Shown piece after piece: positions 26,743 through 36,937 of a stretch of DNA of 64,000 nt; within the stretch, counting starts at the first letter, position 1, and each line of letters starts with the position of its first letter. Where the stretch lies: positions 62,001-126,000 of the forward strand of contig NZ_PVTK01000008.1 of assembly GCF_003002925.1 (NCBI RefSeq), written 5' to 3'. Origin of the DNA: Vreelandella songnenensis (lineage in GTDB: Bacteria > Pseudomonadota > Gammaproteobacteria > Pseudomonadales > Halomonadaceae). The position numbers were made by a program, and so were the translations under genes. The notes below the pieces were generated by a model that worked only from the letters and a program-made list of their open reading frames with translations, was not told where the DNA came from and ran no database searches.

Positions 26743-28209
26743 ATGAGTGATCGGGCAAGTAATTCATCTGAGCGGCAAGATAGCCGACAAGAGGGTGCGC
26801 ACTTCAAGCGCAGCATGCAGACGCGGCATCTGGTGATGCTTTCGCTTGGGGGCGTGATCGGTACCGGGCTGTTCTTGAGCTCTGGCTATACCGTACAGCA
26901 GGCCGGGCCTGTCGGGGCAGTGCTGGCGTATCTGGTGGGCGGCATTGTCGCCTGGCTTGTGATGATGTGCTTGGGTGAGCTTGCCGTGCACATGCCGGAC
27001 TCCGGCGCGTTCAGCGCCCACGCCAGCCGCTATATTGGCCCCGGCACCGGCTACATGGTGGCCTGGATGTACTGGCTGACCTGGACGGTCGCGCTGGGGT
27101 CGGAGTTTACCGCCGCTGCGGTGTTCATGGGGCGCTGGTTTCCCGATATTCCCGGCTGGTACTGGAGCGGGCTGTTCGCGGCGGTCGTGTTCGGGGTGAA
27201 TGCGTTTACCTCGCGCTTCTTTGCCGAATCCGAGTTCTGGCTTTCGTTGATCAAGGTGATCGCGGTCGTCGTGTTCGTGGTGGTGGGGGCGGGCGCGATC
27301 ATCGGCTGGGTGCCGCTGCAGGATGCGTCCGGTGCAAGCGTTGCATCCCCCGGGCTTTCGGCGTTCTGGGGCGAAGGCGCCATGTCGCCCAGCCTCTTGG
27401 CCATCGGCACCACCTTGCTGGCCGTAATGTTCGCGTTTTCCGGCACCGAGCTGATCGGTATCGCCGCCGGGGAAACCGTGGACCCGGCGCGCAACGTGCC
27501 CAAGGCGATCCGTGCCACGCTCTGGCGGCTGATCCTGTTTTTCGTCGGTACCATCATCGTGATTGCCGCACTGCTGCCCCAGAGCCAGGCTGGGCTCAGC
27601 CAGAGCCCGTTCGTCGCGGTATTTCAGCGCCTGGGCGTGCCGGGCGCTGCCGACATCATGAACTTCGTGATCATCACCGCGCTGCTCTCGGCGGCCAACT
27701 CCGGGCTTTACGCCTCGTCGCGCATGCTCTGGACGCTGTCGGATCAGGGCACCTTGCCCAAGTCGCTGGGCCGGCTCAACAAGCGCGGCATCCCGATGAA
27801 TGCGCTGCTGCTCAGCATGATTGGCGGCTTCGGCGCGCTGTTCTCGAGCATCTACGCGCCGGAAACCGTTTACCTGGTGCTGGTGTCGATTTCCGGCCTG
27901 GCGGTTGTCGTGGTGTGGATGGCGATTGCGCTCAGCCAGCTTAACTTTCGCCGCCAGTATCTGCGCGAAGGCGGGCGGCTCGAGGACCTGGTCTATCGCA
28001 CGCCGTTCTACCCCTGGGTGCCGCTGATCGCCTTCGCGGCTTGCCTTGCGGCGTGCATCGGCATCGCGTTTGATCCGCAGCAGCGCGTGGCGCTATATTT
28101 TGGTGTGCCTTTCATTGGCCTGTGCTACCTGATGTATTTCCTACACCAGCGCAAGGCCGCCCAACCCCCTGCGTACCCGAACACCGCCGCTGAGGAGAAG
28201 CGAGCATGA
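26743..28209 (+). CDS. mmuP: S-methylmethionine permease (APC family)
   Basis: Amino-acid/polyamine/organocation transporter of 488 residues with about 12 hydrophobic segments. The N-terminal APC signature is [20 protein letters not shown] (about 35-54), and the [13 protein letters not shown] block near 325 is typical of the basic/aromatic amino-acid permease branch. It overlaps the downstream homocysteine methyltransferase gene by four bases (ATGA), the arrangement of mmuP-mmuM in E. coli, which is the main reason for the S-methylmethionine assignment. A short AGACGcgTC stretch upstream is too weak to call a MetJ site. Confidence 0.88.
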   Translation: MSDRASNSSERQDSRQEGAHFKRSMQTRHLVMLSLGGVIGTGLFLSSGYTVQQAGPVGAVLAYLVGGIVAWLVMMCLGELAVHMPDSGAFSAHASRYIGPGTGYMVAWMYWLTWTVALGSEFTAAAVFMGRWFPDIPGWYWSGLFAAVVFGVNAFTSRFFAESEFWLSLIKVIAVVVFVVVGAGAIIGWVPLQDASGASVASPGLSAFWGEGAMSPSLLAIGTTLLAVMFAFSGTELIGIAAGETVDPARNVPKAIRATLWRLILFFVGTIIVIAALLPQSQAGLSQSPFVAVFQRLGVPGAADIMNFVIITALLSAANSGLYASSRMLWTLSDQGTLPKSLGRLNKRGIPMNALLLSMIGGFGALFSSIYAPETVYLVLVSISGLAVVVVWMAIALSQLNFRRQYLREGGRLEDLVYRTPFYPWVPLIAFAACLAACIGIAFDPQQRVALYFGVPFIGLCYLMYFLHQRKAAQPPAYPNTAAEEKRA

Positions 28210-29159
28210 GTCAATCAAATCCGATCAAGGCCCTGCTGGCGGATGCGCCCTTCATGGTGATCGATGGCGCCTTGGCCACCGAGCTTGAAGCGCTTGGCTG
28301 CGATCTCAACGATAGCCTGTGGTCGGCACGCCTGCTGGCCCAGGCACCGGAGAAGATTCGCCAGGTGCATCAAGCGTATTTCGAAGCCGGTGCCGACTGC
28401 GCGATTACCGCAAGCTACCAGGCAACAATCCCCGGTTTCATGCAGGCGGGGATGACGGTAGAGCAGGCCCGCGAGCTGATCAAGCGCTCGGTCACCCTGG
28501 CGATGGAGGCCCGCGATGCGGTGTGGCAGCCGGGGCAGGCGGATCGGCCAAGGCCCTTGGTGGCCGCATCGGTTGGCCCATATGGCGCTTATCTGGCGGA
28601 CGGCAGCGAGTACCGCGGCGGCTATGATCTGGATCGTGCCGGTCTGGTCGAGTTTCACCGCGAACGCTTGGAGCTGTTGCTGGCATCCGGGGCTGACCTG
28701 CTGGCCGTGGAAACCTTGCCCTCGCTGGAGGAAGCCTTGGCCATTACCGATCTACTGGCGGAGCACCCCGGTGCTCAGGCCTGGATCACGTTCTCGGCAA
28801 AGGACGGTGAACACATCAGCGACGGCACGCCGATCGAGGCGTGCGCGGCGGCGCTGGCGGGCTGCCCGGGGGTGGCGGCCATCGGCGTGAACTGCACGGC
28901 ACTCAAGCATATCGAGTCGCTGATTGCGTCGATCAAGCGGGCGTGCGACCTGCCGGTGCTGGTGTACCCCAACTCCGGCGAGCAGTACGACCCGGTGACC
29001 AAGACCTGGCACCCGGCGGCCTGCGAACACTCAGGGCCTTCCGGCCTGGTTCAAGGAGCCGAGCAGTGGCTGGCCGCCGGGGCATCCGGCATTGGCGGAT
29101 GCTGCCGCACCACCCCAGAGGATATTCAAGCCCTGGCCCAGTGGCGGCGCTTACGCTAG
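28206..29159 (+). CDS. mmuM: Homocysteine S-methyltransferase
   Basis: Zinc enzyme using S-methylmethionine (or SAM) to methylate homocysteine to methionine. At 317 residues it has normal length. The N-terminal segment [20 protein letters not shown] is typical. The zinc Cys residues are visible in VNCTALKH (about 237) and in the C-terminal [16 protein letters not shown] (about 300). The ATG overlaps the mmuP stop, so the two are translationally coupled: import of S-methylmethionine followed by its use as a methyl donor. The gene ends convergent with a LysR gene. Confidence 0.95.
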   Translation: MSQSNPIKALLADAPFMVIDGALATELEALGCDLNDSLWSARLLAQAPEKIRQVHQAYFEAGADCAITASYQATIPGFMQAGMTVEQARELIKRSVTLAMEARDAVWQPGQADRPRPLVAASVGPYGAYLADGSEYRGGYDLDRAGLVEFHRERLELLLASGADLLAVETLPSLEEALAITDLLAEHPGAQAWITFSAKDGEHISDGTPIEACAAALAGCPGVAAIGVNCTALKHIESLIASIKRACDLPVLVYPNSGEQYDPVTKTWHPAACEHSGPSGLVQGAEQWLAAGASGIGGCCRTTPEDIQALAQWRRLR

Positions 29160-29177
29160 AACACTGGAGCCAAAACG

Positions 29178-30080
29178 CTAACGCACTGGTTCATTCAGCG
29201 CCTGCTTGAGCCACTCGGCCAGGCGCTGCCCAACGTGGGGGCTGGTCTGGCCGGGTAGCCATAAACACAGCCGGGCAGGGGTTTCGATACTGCCCCAGGG
29301 CGCGACCAGCCGCCCGCTTTTCAGATCATCCTCTACCAGCAGCCTGGGCGCGATGGCCACGCCCAGGCCCGCCACCGCCGCTTCCATCAGGTAGTAAAGG
29401 TGATCAAACCCCTGGCCGTGCGTCAACGCCTCATCAAGCTGCGCATCTTCAAACCCCTGAGCGCGCGCCCACTCCGGCCACGCCTGGGGGCGTGAGGCGG
29501 TGTACAAAAGCTTTTGGCTGAAAAGCGTTGCCGGTTTGGCCGCCTCAAGATTGGCAGCAAGCTGGGGGCTTGCCACCGCGCAGATTTCTTCCGCCATCAG
29601 TTCGATGACCTCACCACCCTCGGGCCAGGGCGGCTCGATAAACGCAAGCGTGGCGCTGGAGCCTGCCTGCCTGCCGGGCTGTTCGGTTTCGCTGACCACC
29701 ACCTGAACATTGAGCTCGGGCAGCGCCCGGTGCAGGTGGTCAAGCCTTGGAATCAGCCAGCGCGCCAGAAGGCTCCCCGGGCAGGCCAAGGTGAAGGGCG
29801 CGCCTTCCACTTCACGCTTGAGCTCAAAGCAACTATCACGCAGGCGTGCGAACGCCTCGCCCAGGCCGCGCTGCAGGGTTTCGCCATGGCGCGAAAGCAC
29901 GATACCCCGGCCTGACTTTACGAACAGCGCCGTGCCGAAATACGCATCCAGGCTTTTCAAATGACGGCTGACCGCACCGTGGGTCACGCTCAGCTCATCG
30001 GCGGCGGCGGTGACACTGCCTAGCCTGGCGGTAGCCTCAAAGGCACGCAGGGCGCTTAACGGCGGCAAGCTGTGGTGCAT
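29178..30080 (-). CDS. LysR-family regulator, TrpI-like
   Basis: A 300-residue LysR regulator with the N-terminal winged helix-turn-helix of the GcvA/TrpI group (PPLSALRAFEATARLGSVTA, then VTHGAVSRHLKSLDAYFG) and a periplasmic-binding-protein-like effector domain. It is divergent from trpBA with about 120 bp between the genes, the same arrangement as trpI-trpBA in Pseudomonas, where TrpI activates trpBA in response to indoleglycerol phosphate. That role is inferred from position; the protein could regulate other genes. Confidence 0.9.
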   Translation of the reverse strand: MHHSLPPLSALRAFEATARLGSVTAAADELSVTHGAVSRHLKSLDAYFGTALFVKSGRGIVLSRHGETLQRGLGEAFARLRDSCFELKREVEGAPFTLACPGSLLARWLIPRLDHLHRALPELNVQVVVSETEQPGRQAGSSATLAFIEPPWPEGGEVIELMAEEICAVASPQLAANLEAAKPATLFSQKLLYTASRPQAWPEWARAQGFEDAQLDEALTHGQGFDHLYYLMEAAVAGLGVAIAPRLLVEDDLKSGRLVAPWGSIETPARLCLWLPGQTSPHVGQRLAEWLKQALNEPVR

Positions 30081-30201
30081 AAGTGCCTCGAAGATAGTTG
30101 ATTAAAACTCACGGATGCCTGACATCTTATCGATTTTTATCCCGGCCTGCCTGCGCTACTTTGAAGGCATTGAAATCGTACCCATTGCTTTCGAGGTCGT
30201 G
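30081..30201. promoter_or_regulatory. Divergent regulator-trpB control region
   Basis: This gap carries the divergent promoters of the LysR gene and trpBA. In Pseudomonas the corresponding segment holds two TrpI sites. I could not assign the boxes by eye with confidence. Confidence 0.4.
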
Positions 30202-31419
30202 ATGAATAAACCCCTTAACCTGTCGACAAGCCTGCCCGATGGCAACGGCATGTTTGGTAGCTTCGGCGGCCGTTTTGTCGCGGAAACGCTGATGCCGCTG
30301 ATCAATGAGCTGCGGGACGAGTACGCCGCGGCCAAGAATGACCCGGAATTTCAGCGTCAGCTGACCTACTTTCAGAACGACTACGTGGGGCGCCCCAGTC
30401 CGCTCTACTTCGCCGAGCGGCTGACCGAGCACTTCGGTGGCGCGAAGATCTATTTAAAGCGTGAAGAGCTCAATCACACCGGCGCGCACAAGATCAACAA
30501 CTGCATCGGGCAGGTGCTGCTCGCCAGGCAGATGGGCAAGAAGCGCATCATTGCCGAAACCGGCGCGGGCATGCATGGCGTGGCTACGGCCACCGTGGCG
30601 GCGCGCTTTGGGTTGAAGTGTGTGATCTACATGGGCACCACCGACATCGAGCGCCAGCAGCCCAACGTGTTCCGCATGAAGCTGCTGGGCGCGGAAGTGG
30701 TTCCGGTCACCTCCGGCACCGGCACGCTGAAGGACGCCATGAACGAGGCGCTGCGCGACTGGGTCACCAATATCGATGACACCTTCTACATCATCGGCAC
30801 CGTCGCAGGGCCACACCCGTACCCCGCCATGGTGCGCGACTTCCAGGCGGTGATCGGCCATGAAACCCGCCGCCAGATGCAAGAGAAAGAAGGGCGCCTG
30901 CCGGATTCGCTGGTGGCCTGCATCGGCGGCGGCTCCAACGCCATGGGACTTTTCCACCCGTTCCTTGCCGATGAAAGCGTGCAGATGATCGGCGTGGAAG
31001 CGGGCGGCAAGGGCGTGCAAAGTGGCCTGCACGCGGCCAGCTTGAACGGTGGCACGCCCGGCGTACTCCACGGTAACCGCACGTACCTGCTGCAAAACGA
31101 AGATGGCCAGATTGTTGACGCCCACTCGGTTTCTGCGGGGCTGGATTACCCCGGCATCGGGCCCGAGCACGCCTGGCTTCACGAGCAGGGCCGCGTCGAG
31201 TACGTCTCGGCCACTGACGATGAAGCGCTCGACGCCTTCCAGATCTGCTGCCAGCAGGAGGGCATCATTCCGGCGCTTGAAACCGCCCACGCCCTGGCCG
31301 AAGTGGCCAAGCGTGCGCCCAAACTCCCCCGCGAGCACCTGATGGTCGTCAACCTGAGCGGGCGCGGCGACAAGGACATGATGAGCGTTGCCCACTATCT
31401 AGGAGACAAGTTTCAATGA
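30202..31419 (+). CDS. trpB: Tryptophan synthase beta chain
   Basis: PLP enzyme joining indole to serine to make tryptophan. The 405 residues fit the family. The PLP Lys is in [15 protein letters not shown] (about 95), the glycine-rich phosphate-binding loop is [10 protein letters not shown] (about 240), and LSGRGDKDM is near the C-terminus. The frame is open further upstream, but ATG 30202 has GAGG five bases before it and gives the usual N-terminus, [20 protein letters not shown]. The stop overlaps trpA by four bases, consistent with the alpha-beta complex. Confidence 0.97.
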   Translation: MNKPLNLSTSLPDGNGMFGSFGGRFVAETLMPLINELRDEYAAAKNDPEFQRQLTYFQNDYVGRPSPLYFAERLTEHFGGAKIYLKREELNHTGAHKINNCIGQVLLARQMGKKRIIAETGAGMHGVATATVAARFGLKCVIYMGTTDIERQQPNVFRMKLLGAEVVPVTSGTGTLKDAMNEALRDWVTNIDDTFYIIGTVAGPHPYPAMVRDFQAVIGHETRRQMQEKEGRLPDSLVACIGGGSNAMGLFHPFLADESVQMIGVEAGGKGVQSGLHAASLNGGTPGVLHGNRTYLLQNEDGQIVDAHSVSAGLDYPGIGPEHAWLHEQGRVEYVSATDDEALDAFQICCQQEGIIPALETAHALAEVAKRAPKLPREHLMVVNLSGRGDKDMMSVAHYLGDKFQ

Positions 31420-32267
31420 ACCAAGCCAACTCGACTGTCGGCACCAAACGTCTCGAACGCTGCTTTACCGCGCTGCAGGCGCAGAATCGGCCGGCGCTGG
31501 TGAGTTACCTGACCGCCGGCGACCCGGACGCCGAAACCTCGCAACGCCTGCTCGACGGGCTGCCCGAAGCGGGCGTGGACATCATCGAGCTGGGCATGCC
31601 GTTCAGTGACCCCATGGCCGACGGACCCGCCATCCAGAAAGCCGCCCTGCGCGCGCTGGAAGGCGGCCAGACCCAGGCCAAGACGCTGGAAATGGTGCGC
31701 CGCTTTCGTGAAGAGAACGCCACCACCCCCATCGTGCTGATGGGCTACTACAACCCCATCTTCTGCTACGGCGTCGAACGCTTTCTGACCGACGCCGCTA
31801 AAGCCGGGGTTGATGGCCTGATCGTCGTCGATCTTCCCCCAGAGCACGACGATGAACTCTGCCAACCCGCCACCCGGCACGGCATCGATTTCATCCGCCT
31901 GGCCACGCCCACCACCGACGCCAAGCGCCTGCCCACGGTGCTGGCCAACGCCTCCGGGTTTATCTACTACGTCTCGGTGGCAGGAGTGACCGGCGCGGGT
32001 GCGGCCACGCCGGAAAGTATCGAGCGCGCGGTCGCCGACCTGAAACGCCATACTCAGCTTCCCATTGGCGTAGGGTTCGGTATTCGCACACCGCAACAGG
32101 CCGCGACTATCGGCCGCTTCAGCGACGCGGTGGTGGTCGGCTCGGCGCTGGTGGATTGCATCGAACAGGCCAGCACCGCCGATGAAGCCGTTGCCCGCGT
32201 GCACGGCCTGGTGCGCGAGCTTTCAGCAAGCGTGCGCAGTTGCCGGGAAGAAGAAGCAGTGAGTTAA
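31416..32267 (+). CDS. trpA: Tryptophan synthase alpha chain
   Basis: Cleaves indole-3-glycerol phosphate to indole and glyceraldehyde-3-phosphate, channelling indole to TrpB. It has 283 residues. The catalytic Glu is in [15 protein letters not shown] (about 56) and the catalytic Asp in [15 protein letters not shown]. The phosphate-binding region [12 protein letters not shown] is near 220. The ATG overlaps the trpB stop (ATGA), ensuring balanced expression. trpF and other trp genes are not in the window, so the pathway is split, as in pseudomonads. Confidence 0.97.
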   Translation: MNQANSTVGTKRLERCFTALQAQNRPALVSYLTAGDPDAETSQRLLDGLPEAGVDIIELGMPFSDPMADGPAIQKAALRALEGGQTQAKTLEMVRRFREENATTPIVLMGYYNPIFCYGVERFLTDAAKAGVDGLIVVDLPPEHDDELCQPATRHGIDFIRLATPTTDAKRLPTVLANASGFIYYVSVAGVTGAGAATPESIERAVADLKRHTQLPIGVGFGIRTPQQAATIGRFSDAVVVGSALVDCIEQASTADEAVARVHGLVRELSASVRSCREEEAVS

Positions 32268-32277
32268 GCGATGTGCC

Positions 32278-32313
32278 ACGGGCCGCTAGTGATGTTCACT
32301 AGCGGCCCGTGGA
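32278..32313 (+). terminator. Strong hairpin downstream of trpA
   Basis: A long perfect stem, CACGGGCCGCTAGTG with its complement and a five-base loop, ten bases after trpA. No T-run follows on the plus strand, so it may act as an mRNA 3' stabiliser or a Rho-dependent end rather than a classical terminator. Confidence 0.6.
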
Positions 32314-32355
32314 GTATCGGAGACTCGACGATGCCCTCGAGTGAAGCAGAACGAG

Positions 32356-33828
32356 TTATCTTGTCTCGCTCAACGCTTGGGCAGGTGAGTGTTGTGAAGT
32401 ACTGGCCGTGCTCATGCTGGCCGCGATGAACACAATGCTATTAACGAGCAGCCCGCAGAACCCGGCATGCCAGCCAAAGGGGGCATTTATGCCGAACTCA
32501 AGCAGCAGAGTGATGAAGGCTCCCACCGCCAAGCCTGCAAAGGCACCTGTCTTAGAGGCGCGTCGCCAGAAAAGCGCGCCCACCAGCATCGGTAGTAGCT
32601 GAACAACGATGCCGTATGCGCCCAGTAGTAGTGCTACCAATGAGGCCGGATTGGCCAATGCCAGCAGGTAAGCCAGAAAGGAAAGCAGCACGACGCCGTA
32701 ACGGGTCAACTTGAGCGACTTCTGATCCGACATGCCACGCAGTGAAGGAAGATGCTGTCCTACATCGCGAACCAGAATGGTCGCCGAGGTATGCGCGAGA
32801 TTGGCCGCCGTCGACATCGCCGCCGCCAGCGTACCGGAAAGGGCGAGCCCCACCAGCCAGGCCGGGAAATCCGCGATCTCGACCACGATGGTGAGCAGAA
32901 CCCGGTCGGCGGAATCGAGCGGTGTGTCTATCAGCAATACCCCGGCGAAGCCGATGATCAGCAGGGGTACCAGCAGATAGCTATAAAGCGGATAGAGAAC
33001 GAAGACACGCTTCAGCGTTCGCTCGCTCTTGGCGCTGTAGAACTTCATGAAGATGTGTGGCCACATCACACAGCCCAGCGCACTGACCAGAATAGCGGTA
33101 GAAAACGCCCCCCAGCCCATGCCGCTGGCGCCGGGCATCGTCAGGTATTCCGGGGCTTCACGCTGAAGCTCACGGAACATCTCACCGACCCCGCCAAAAA
33201 GCTGGTCGGCGGTGGCCAGCCCCAGAAACCAGGCTACGGCGACCATCATGATGCCCTGCAGAAGGTTGGTCCAGCCAATGCCTTGCAAGCCGCTAGCGTA
33301 GACGTATGCCGTGACTACGGCGCAGGCAAGAAGACTGCCCAGCCAGAAGGGAATGGTACCCGAAGTGGCCGCTTCGAACAGCAGGCCAGCCCCCGCGATC
33401 TGGATGGTCATGTAAGGGATGATCGCAAGTACGCTGATGATCCCAATGAAAAGTCCTAGAAAATTGTTACGGGTCGGATAGCAGGCCGACAGAAATTCTG
33501 CCTGAGTCAGATAGCCATGCAAGCGTCCAAGGCGTGATATGTAGGGGGCAATGAGCCACCAGACGACCACGGACAACGTCAGATAGGCAATGATGTATAA
33601 CGCAGGAGCACCCCGGCTATAGGCCCATCCTGGGGCGCCCAGAAAGGCAAAAGCGGAAAAGACTTCTGCCCCCAGGATGAAAAAGAGAACCAGCAAACCC
33701 ATGTGGCGGCCGCCAGCAACATAGCCCTCCAGTGACGAACTCTGGTTATGCCTTGCCCGAAGGCCGACGAGCAGAACGATAGCCAGATAGGCAATAGTGA
33801 TAGAGGTGATGATTAGAGGCTCACTCAT
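32356..33828 (-). CDS. Sodium:solute symporter (SSS family)
   Basis: Sodium-coupled transporter of 490 residues with about 13 hydrophobic segments. SSS-family features include the TM1 region LIITSITIAYLAIVLLVGLR, the GGRHMGLLVLFFILGAEVFS segment, and GTLAAAMSTAANLAHTSATI around 340. It overlaps the upstream DUF3311 gene by eight bases; I start it at the second of two adjacent ATGs because AGGAG then lies seven bases away. The pairing DUF3311 plus SSS, followed in the opposite direction of the locus by an amidohydrolase, suggests import of an amide or carboxylate substrate. Substrate unknown. Confidence 0.93.
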   Translation of the reverse strand: MSEPLIITSITIAYLAIVLLVGLRARHNQSSSLEGYVAGGRHMGLLVLFFILGAEVFSAFAFLGAPGWAYSRGAPALYIIAYLTLSVVVWWLIAPYISRLGRLHGYLTQAEFLSACYPTRNNFLGLFIGIISVLAIIPYMTIQIAGAGLLFEAATSGTIPFWLGSLLACAVVTAYVYASGLQGIGWTNLLQGIMMVAVAWFLGLATADQLFGGVGEMFRELQREAPEYLTMPGASGMGWGAFSTAILVSALGCVMWPHIFMKFYSAKSERTLKRVFVLYPLYSYLLVPLLIIGFAGVLLIDTPLDSADRVLLTIVVEIADFPAWLVGLALSGTLAAAMSTAANLAHTSATILVRDVGQHLPSLRGMSDQKSLKLTRYGVVLLSFLAYLLALANPASLVALLLGAYGIVVQLLPMLVGALFWRRASKTGAFAGLAVGAFITLLLEFGINAPFGWHAGFCGLLVNSIVFIAASMSTASTSQHSPAQALSETR

Positions 33829-34045
33829 CATACGTCTCCTCTTTCTTCTCGCCCTGATAGGCAATCGCCAGCCCTACGAACAGCGCAAATACCCATGCCA
33901 CGTACCAGAATACGAAAAATGGCAGCCCCAGCACGAAAGGCTCGATCCGATTGGCAACCAGTGCGCCTGGCCACACCATGGCCAAGGCACAGATTGAGAA
34001 ATAGATCAGCATCCAGCGGGCAGGTAAGCGGGGGTGATAGTTCAT
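33821..34045 (-). CDS. DUF3311 small membrane protein
   Basis: A 74-residue protein with two transmembrane helices (LIYFSICALAMVWPGALVA and PFFVFWYVAWVFALFVGLAI) and the short charged C-terminus typical of DUF3311 proteins. These are nearly always encoded immediately upstream of an SSS symporter, as here with an eight-base overlap. They are thought to be small partners of the transporter, by analogy with YhdT-PanF. GAGG is seven bases before the ATG. Confidence 0.88.
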   Translation of the reverse strand: MNYHPRLPARWMLIYFSICALAMVWPGALVANRIEPFVLGLPFFVFWYVAWVFALFVGLAIAYQGEKKEETYDE

Positions 34046-34086
34046 GCGACATCCTCTTTTTTTAGCGTTGTAATCAAGAAAAGTGT

Positions 34087-35283
34087 TCAGGCGGGTGTTG
34101 ATAGAGCGCTTAAACCAATGGTGACCAGTAACCGGCAGCCGGTGGGGATGATGGCGTCGTTGAAGTCATATCGTGCGTTGTGTAGCGGATAATCGTTGCC
34201 ATCCTTTGAAGTGCCCAGAAAGAAATAAGCACCGGGGCACTTCTCCAACATGAAGGCAAAATCTTCTCCGCCCAGACTCGGGTCGGTGTCTCGGATAAGG
34301 GCGGATTCGCCCAGTGTATCGACAACGCACCGTTCAACATGCCGGGTTTCCTCGGCGGTATTGATGGTGGCCGGGAAAATGCGCTGGTAATTCAGCTCGA
34401 TATCGCAGTTGTAGGTCGCGGCGGTGCCTTCACAAACCCGCTGCACCGAGCTTTCGAGCTGTCCACGTGTCGCGTCATCCAGGCTGCGCGCAGTACCGCT
34501 GATGCGTACCTCGTCAGGAATGATGGCGAAGCCGTCCAGATCGCCACCTTGCAGGCCACAAAGGCTCAACGCGGCGGGGGAAAGCGGGTTGATTTCCCGA
34601 GAGACAACCGAGTGCAGGCTCTGGATCAAGGATGCCGCCGTACGTACCGGATCAATCGATAAATGTGGGTTCACCCCCCCATGTCCGCCTTTGCCGCGCA
34701 CGGTGATATCGAGGCGGTCGGTGGCGGCCATGATCGGCCCCGTGCGCACTGCTACCTGGCCGACCGGTAGCGTTGGCCAGTTGTGAAGCGCATAGATGGC
34801 CTGCATGGGAAAGCGCTCGAACAGGCCATCTTCGACCATCTCCCTACCACCCCCTAGGCCTTCCTCGGCAGGTTGAAAAACGAGATAAAGCGTGCCTGCG
34901 AAATCGCGATGCTCGGCCAGATAACGCGCCGCGCCCAGCAGCATGGTGGTGTGGCCGTCATGGCCGCACGCGTGCATGCGCCCCGATGATTCGGAAACGT
35001 AGTCGTGCTGGTTGAGCTCCTTGATGGGTAGTGCGTCCATGTCGGCGCGCAAACCGATGCGGTGGCCGTTGTCGGGCTGACTGCCCGTTACCGTTGCGAC
35101 AATACCGGTCTTGCCGATGCCCGTTTCGAAGGGCAGACCCAGGCGCTCCAGCTCTTTTGCAATACGTCTGGCCGTTTCGTGCTCTTGAAAGCCAAGCTCT
35201 GGATGGCGGTGAAATTTCTGACGTAGGTGAGTCAGTTCAAGGTGATGCTTTTCGAAAAACGCAGGATCGATGAAATGTGTCAT
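34087..35283 (-). CDS. M20-family amidohydrolase (hippurate hydrolase-like)
   Basis: Metal-dependent amidohydrolase/peptidase of 398 residues. M20D motifs are HRHPELGFQEHE (about 25), GLRADMDALPI (about 77), the metal ligands in MHACGHDGHTTMLLG (about 107), FQPAEEGLGGG (about 138, catalytic Glu), a dimerisation domain starting GKGGHGG, and the last ligand in GGEDFAFML. It would release an amino acid from N-acyl or indole/aryl conjugates. It lies just upstream of DUF3311 and the symporter on the same strand, so uptake and cleavage are probably co-regulated, likely by the divergent LysR gene. Confidence 0.94.
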   Translation of the reverse strand: MTHFIDPAFFEKHHLELTHLRQKFHRHPELGFQEHETARRIAKELERLGLPFETGIGKTGIVATVTGSQPDNGHRIGLRADMDALPIKELNQHDYVSESSGRMHACGHDGHTTMLLGAARYLAEHRDFAGTLYLVFQPAEEGLGGGREMVEDGLFERFPMQAIYALHNWPTLPVGQVAVRTGPIMAATDRLDITVRGKGGHGGVNPHLSIDPVRTAASLIQSLHSVVSREINPLSPAALSLCGLQGGDLDGFAIIPDEVRISGTARSLDDATRGQLESSVQRVCEGTAATYNCDIELNYQRIFPATINTAEETRHVERCVVDTLGESALIRDTDPSLGGEDFAFMLEKCPGAYFFLGTSKDGNDYPLHNARYDFNDAIIPTGCRLLVTIGLSALSTPA

Positions 35284-35419
35284 GGTGAATTCGCATTGTT
35301 GTGGATGACACCTTTATCTTGAAGTGCTAGCTAATATAGAGAAAATCGTTTTTTTAATGCTTTTGCATACTTTAATTAGATGTTTGATCGTCAATAAGTA
35401 GAATGCCAAAGAGGACGAG

Positions 35420-36313
35420 ATGGACTTCAAGCGCTTGAACTATTTTCAGATAGTCGTCGAAGAGGGATCGATTACCGCTGCCGCCAAGCGTATTCCGTTG
35501 GCACAGCCTGCTCTGACACGCCAGCTTCAGTTGTTGGAAGAAGAAGTGGGTACAACGCTGTTGAACCGTTCGCGAACCGGCGTTCGCCTGACGATGGCTG
35601 GAAAGGCTTTCTATCGCGATACCCGAAAGCTGTTGAGTGAGTTCGAACAGGCCAAACGTAGCGCCCAGCGCATTTCGGAAGGGCAGCTGGGCCAGTTGCA
35701 CTTAGGCGTTACCGTCATGCATCTCTGGGTACCGCAGATCACGGCGCTGTTGAACGCTTTCCGTGAGCGCTATCCCGAAGTGTCGCTGAAAGTCGATTCA
35801 CTCTTGTCCGCGCCACAAGTGGAAGCAATACGCCGTGAAGAGCTGGACGCCGGCATTCTTTTCTTTCCTCCCGACGATGAGACGCTATGTAGCCACTGTC
35901 TCTACGAGGATCATCTGGTGCTCGTGACCAGCGCCACTTCTCGCTTGGCAAGGCATCCGCCCCAAAAGCTGAGCGATCTGAACAATGAAGAATTCATCTG
36001 GTTCGACCGTAGCGCAACGCCGACCTACCATGACAAGTTGATTCACGCCTTTCAGCGAGCCGATTTCACGCCGCATGTGGTTCAGGAGGGCACCGACAAC
36101 GCCACCATGCTCTGCCTGGTCGCGGCCGGCATGGGCTGCACGATCTTGCCGGCCATGACCATGGCCGGTGCGCCCGAAGGGGTGGTTAGTCATCGTGTCA
36201 GCGATCTTGATCTTAAGTTACCATTGATGCTCGTCTGGCGTCGTGACTCGGGGCTGTCGGCGGTTCAGAAATTCATCGAGATCGCCGAAGGGCGCTCGCT
36301 GGGAATGAACTGA
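35420..36313 (+). CDS. LysR-family regulator, divergent from the amidohydrolase
   Basis: A 297-residue LysR regulator with the N-terminal helix-turn-helix FKRLNYFQIVVEEGSITAAA then QPALTRQLQLLEEEVG and an effector-binding domain. It is divergent from the amidohydrolase/DUF3311/symporter group with a 136-bp intergenic region, the usual position of a LysR activator relative to its target. GAGG lies upstream of ATG 35420. Effector unknown. Confidence 0.93.
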   Translation: MDFKRLNYFQIVVEEGSITAAAKRIPLAQPALTRQLQLLEEEVGTTLLNRSRTGVRLTMAGKAFYRDTRKLLSEFEQAKRSAQRISEGQLGQLHLGVTVMHLWVPQITALLNAFRERYPEVSLKVDSLLSAPQVEAIRREELDAGILFFPPDDETLCSHCLYEDHLVLVTSATSRLARHPPQKLSDLNNEEFIWFDRSATPTYHDKLIHAFQRADFTPHVVQEGTDNATMLCLVAAGMGCTILPAMTMAGAPEGVVSHRVSDLDLKLPLMLVWRRDSGLSAVQKFIEIAEGRSLGMN

Positions 36314-36524
36314 GGGCTCATAAATGCGTGAAAGCGGCGGTACGAAAGCCCTCGTGCTGTTCTGTATTTAACATGTTTCGGATGCCCGAAGTCGAGTTTG
36401 GGCGTTCTCAGGTTATTGAAAATAAAAAACTGTCAGGCCGCTGTCGTGTTGGTGACGTTGTTTGGGGCGCTATCGGCTTCGATGATGATTTCTGGAACAG
36501 CAGAAAGGATTCAACAATGATCGT

Positions 36525-36733
36525 TAGAAAATATTTCTTACGTGTTGGTTATCTCACTGCTGTTTGCCATTAACCTTGTGAGCGGAACTGGCTATATGTG
36601 GGCGTGGTGGCCCGCCATGGGGTGGGGGATAGGAATTATCAGCCACGGCCTGAGTGCCTTTGAAGTGCTGAACTTTTTTGGGCCGGAGTGGGAGAAAAAG
36701 CAGATCGAGAAGAGGCTGGGCAGAAAGCTGTAA
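36525..36733 (+). pseudogene. 2TM-domain protein, N-terminally disrupted
   Basis: The frame encodes VLVISLLFAINLVSGTGYMW then AWWPAMGWGIGIISHGLSAF and a C-terminus ending GPEWEKKQIEKRLGRKL. This is most of a 2TM domain (PF13239-type): two membrane helices, a WPxxGWGIG turn and the E-W-E-x-x-x-I tail. The expected N-terminal histidine/arginine-rich leader is missing. An ATG at 36517 (MIVRKYFLRVGY) lies in another frame, so a one-base shift near 36535 may have split the gene. Only a TTG (36542) could start the remaining frame. Confidence 0.55.
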
Positions 36734-36778
36734 GCTGCTTTTATCTGCCGCATCTCTTCTCGTTGCGAATGGGTACCG

Positions 36779-36915
36779 CTAGCTGGCCGTGGCGGTAAGT
36801 GGTACCCACACATGCTCAAAACCAATCGACAGCGCCACGGCCGCCAGCAATCCCGCCATCACACTGTTAAAGCCCTTCATGGTGCGCGGGTTCTGGAGGC
36901 GCTGGCCGACCAGAC
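36779..36915 (-). pseudogene. C-terminal remnant of a LysE/RhtB-type exporter
   Basis: The minus strand reads LVGQRLQNPRTMKGFNSVMA then GLLAAVALSIGFEHVWVPLT before a stop. This matches the last helix and loop of LysE-family amino-acid exporters (R-xx-NR-xx-G-x-LL-xx-ALxxG). An in-frame stop immediately upstream confirms that only a fragment remains, abutting the nitrilase gene. Confidence 0.5.
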
Positions 36916-36937
36916 GTTAGATGACAGCGAGGGTGGA

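Noticed and set aside
36328..36573. 81-codon frame upstream of the 2TM remnant
   Set aside because: No domain and overlaps the better supported 2TM segment in another frame.
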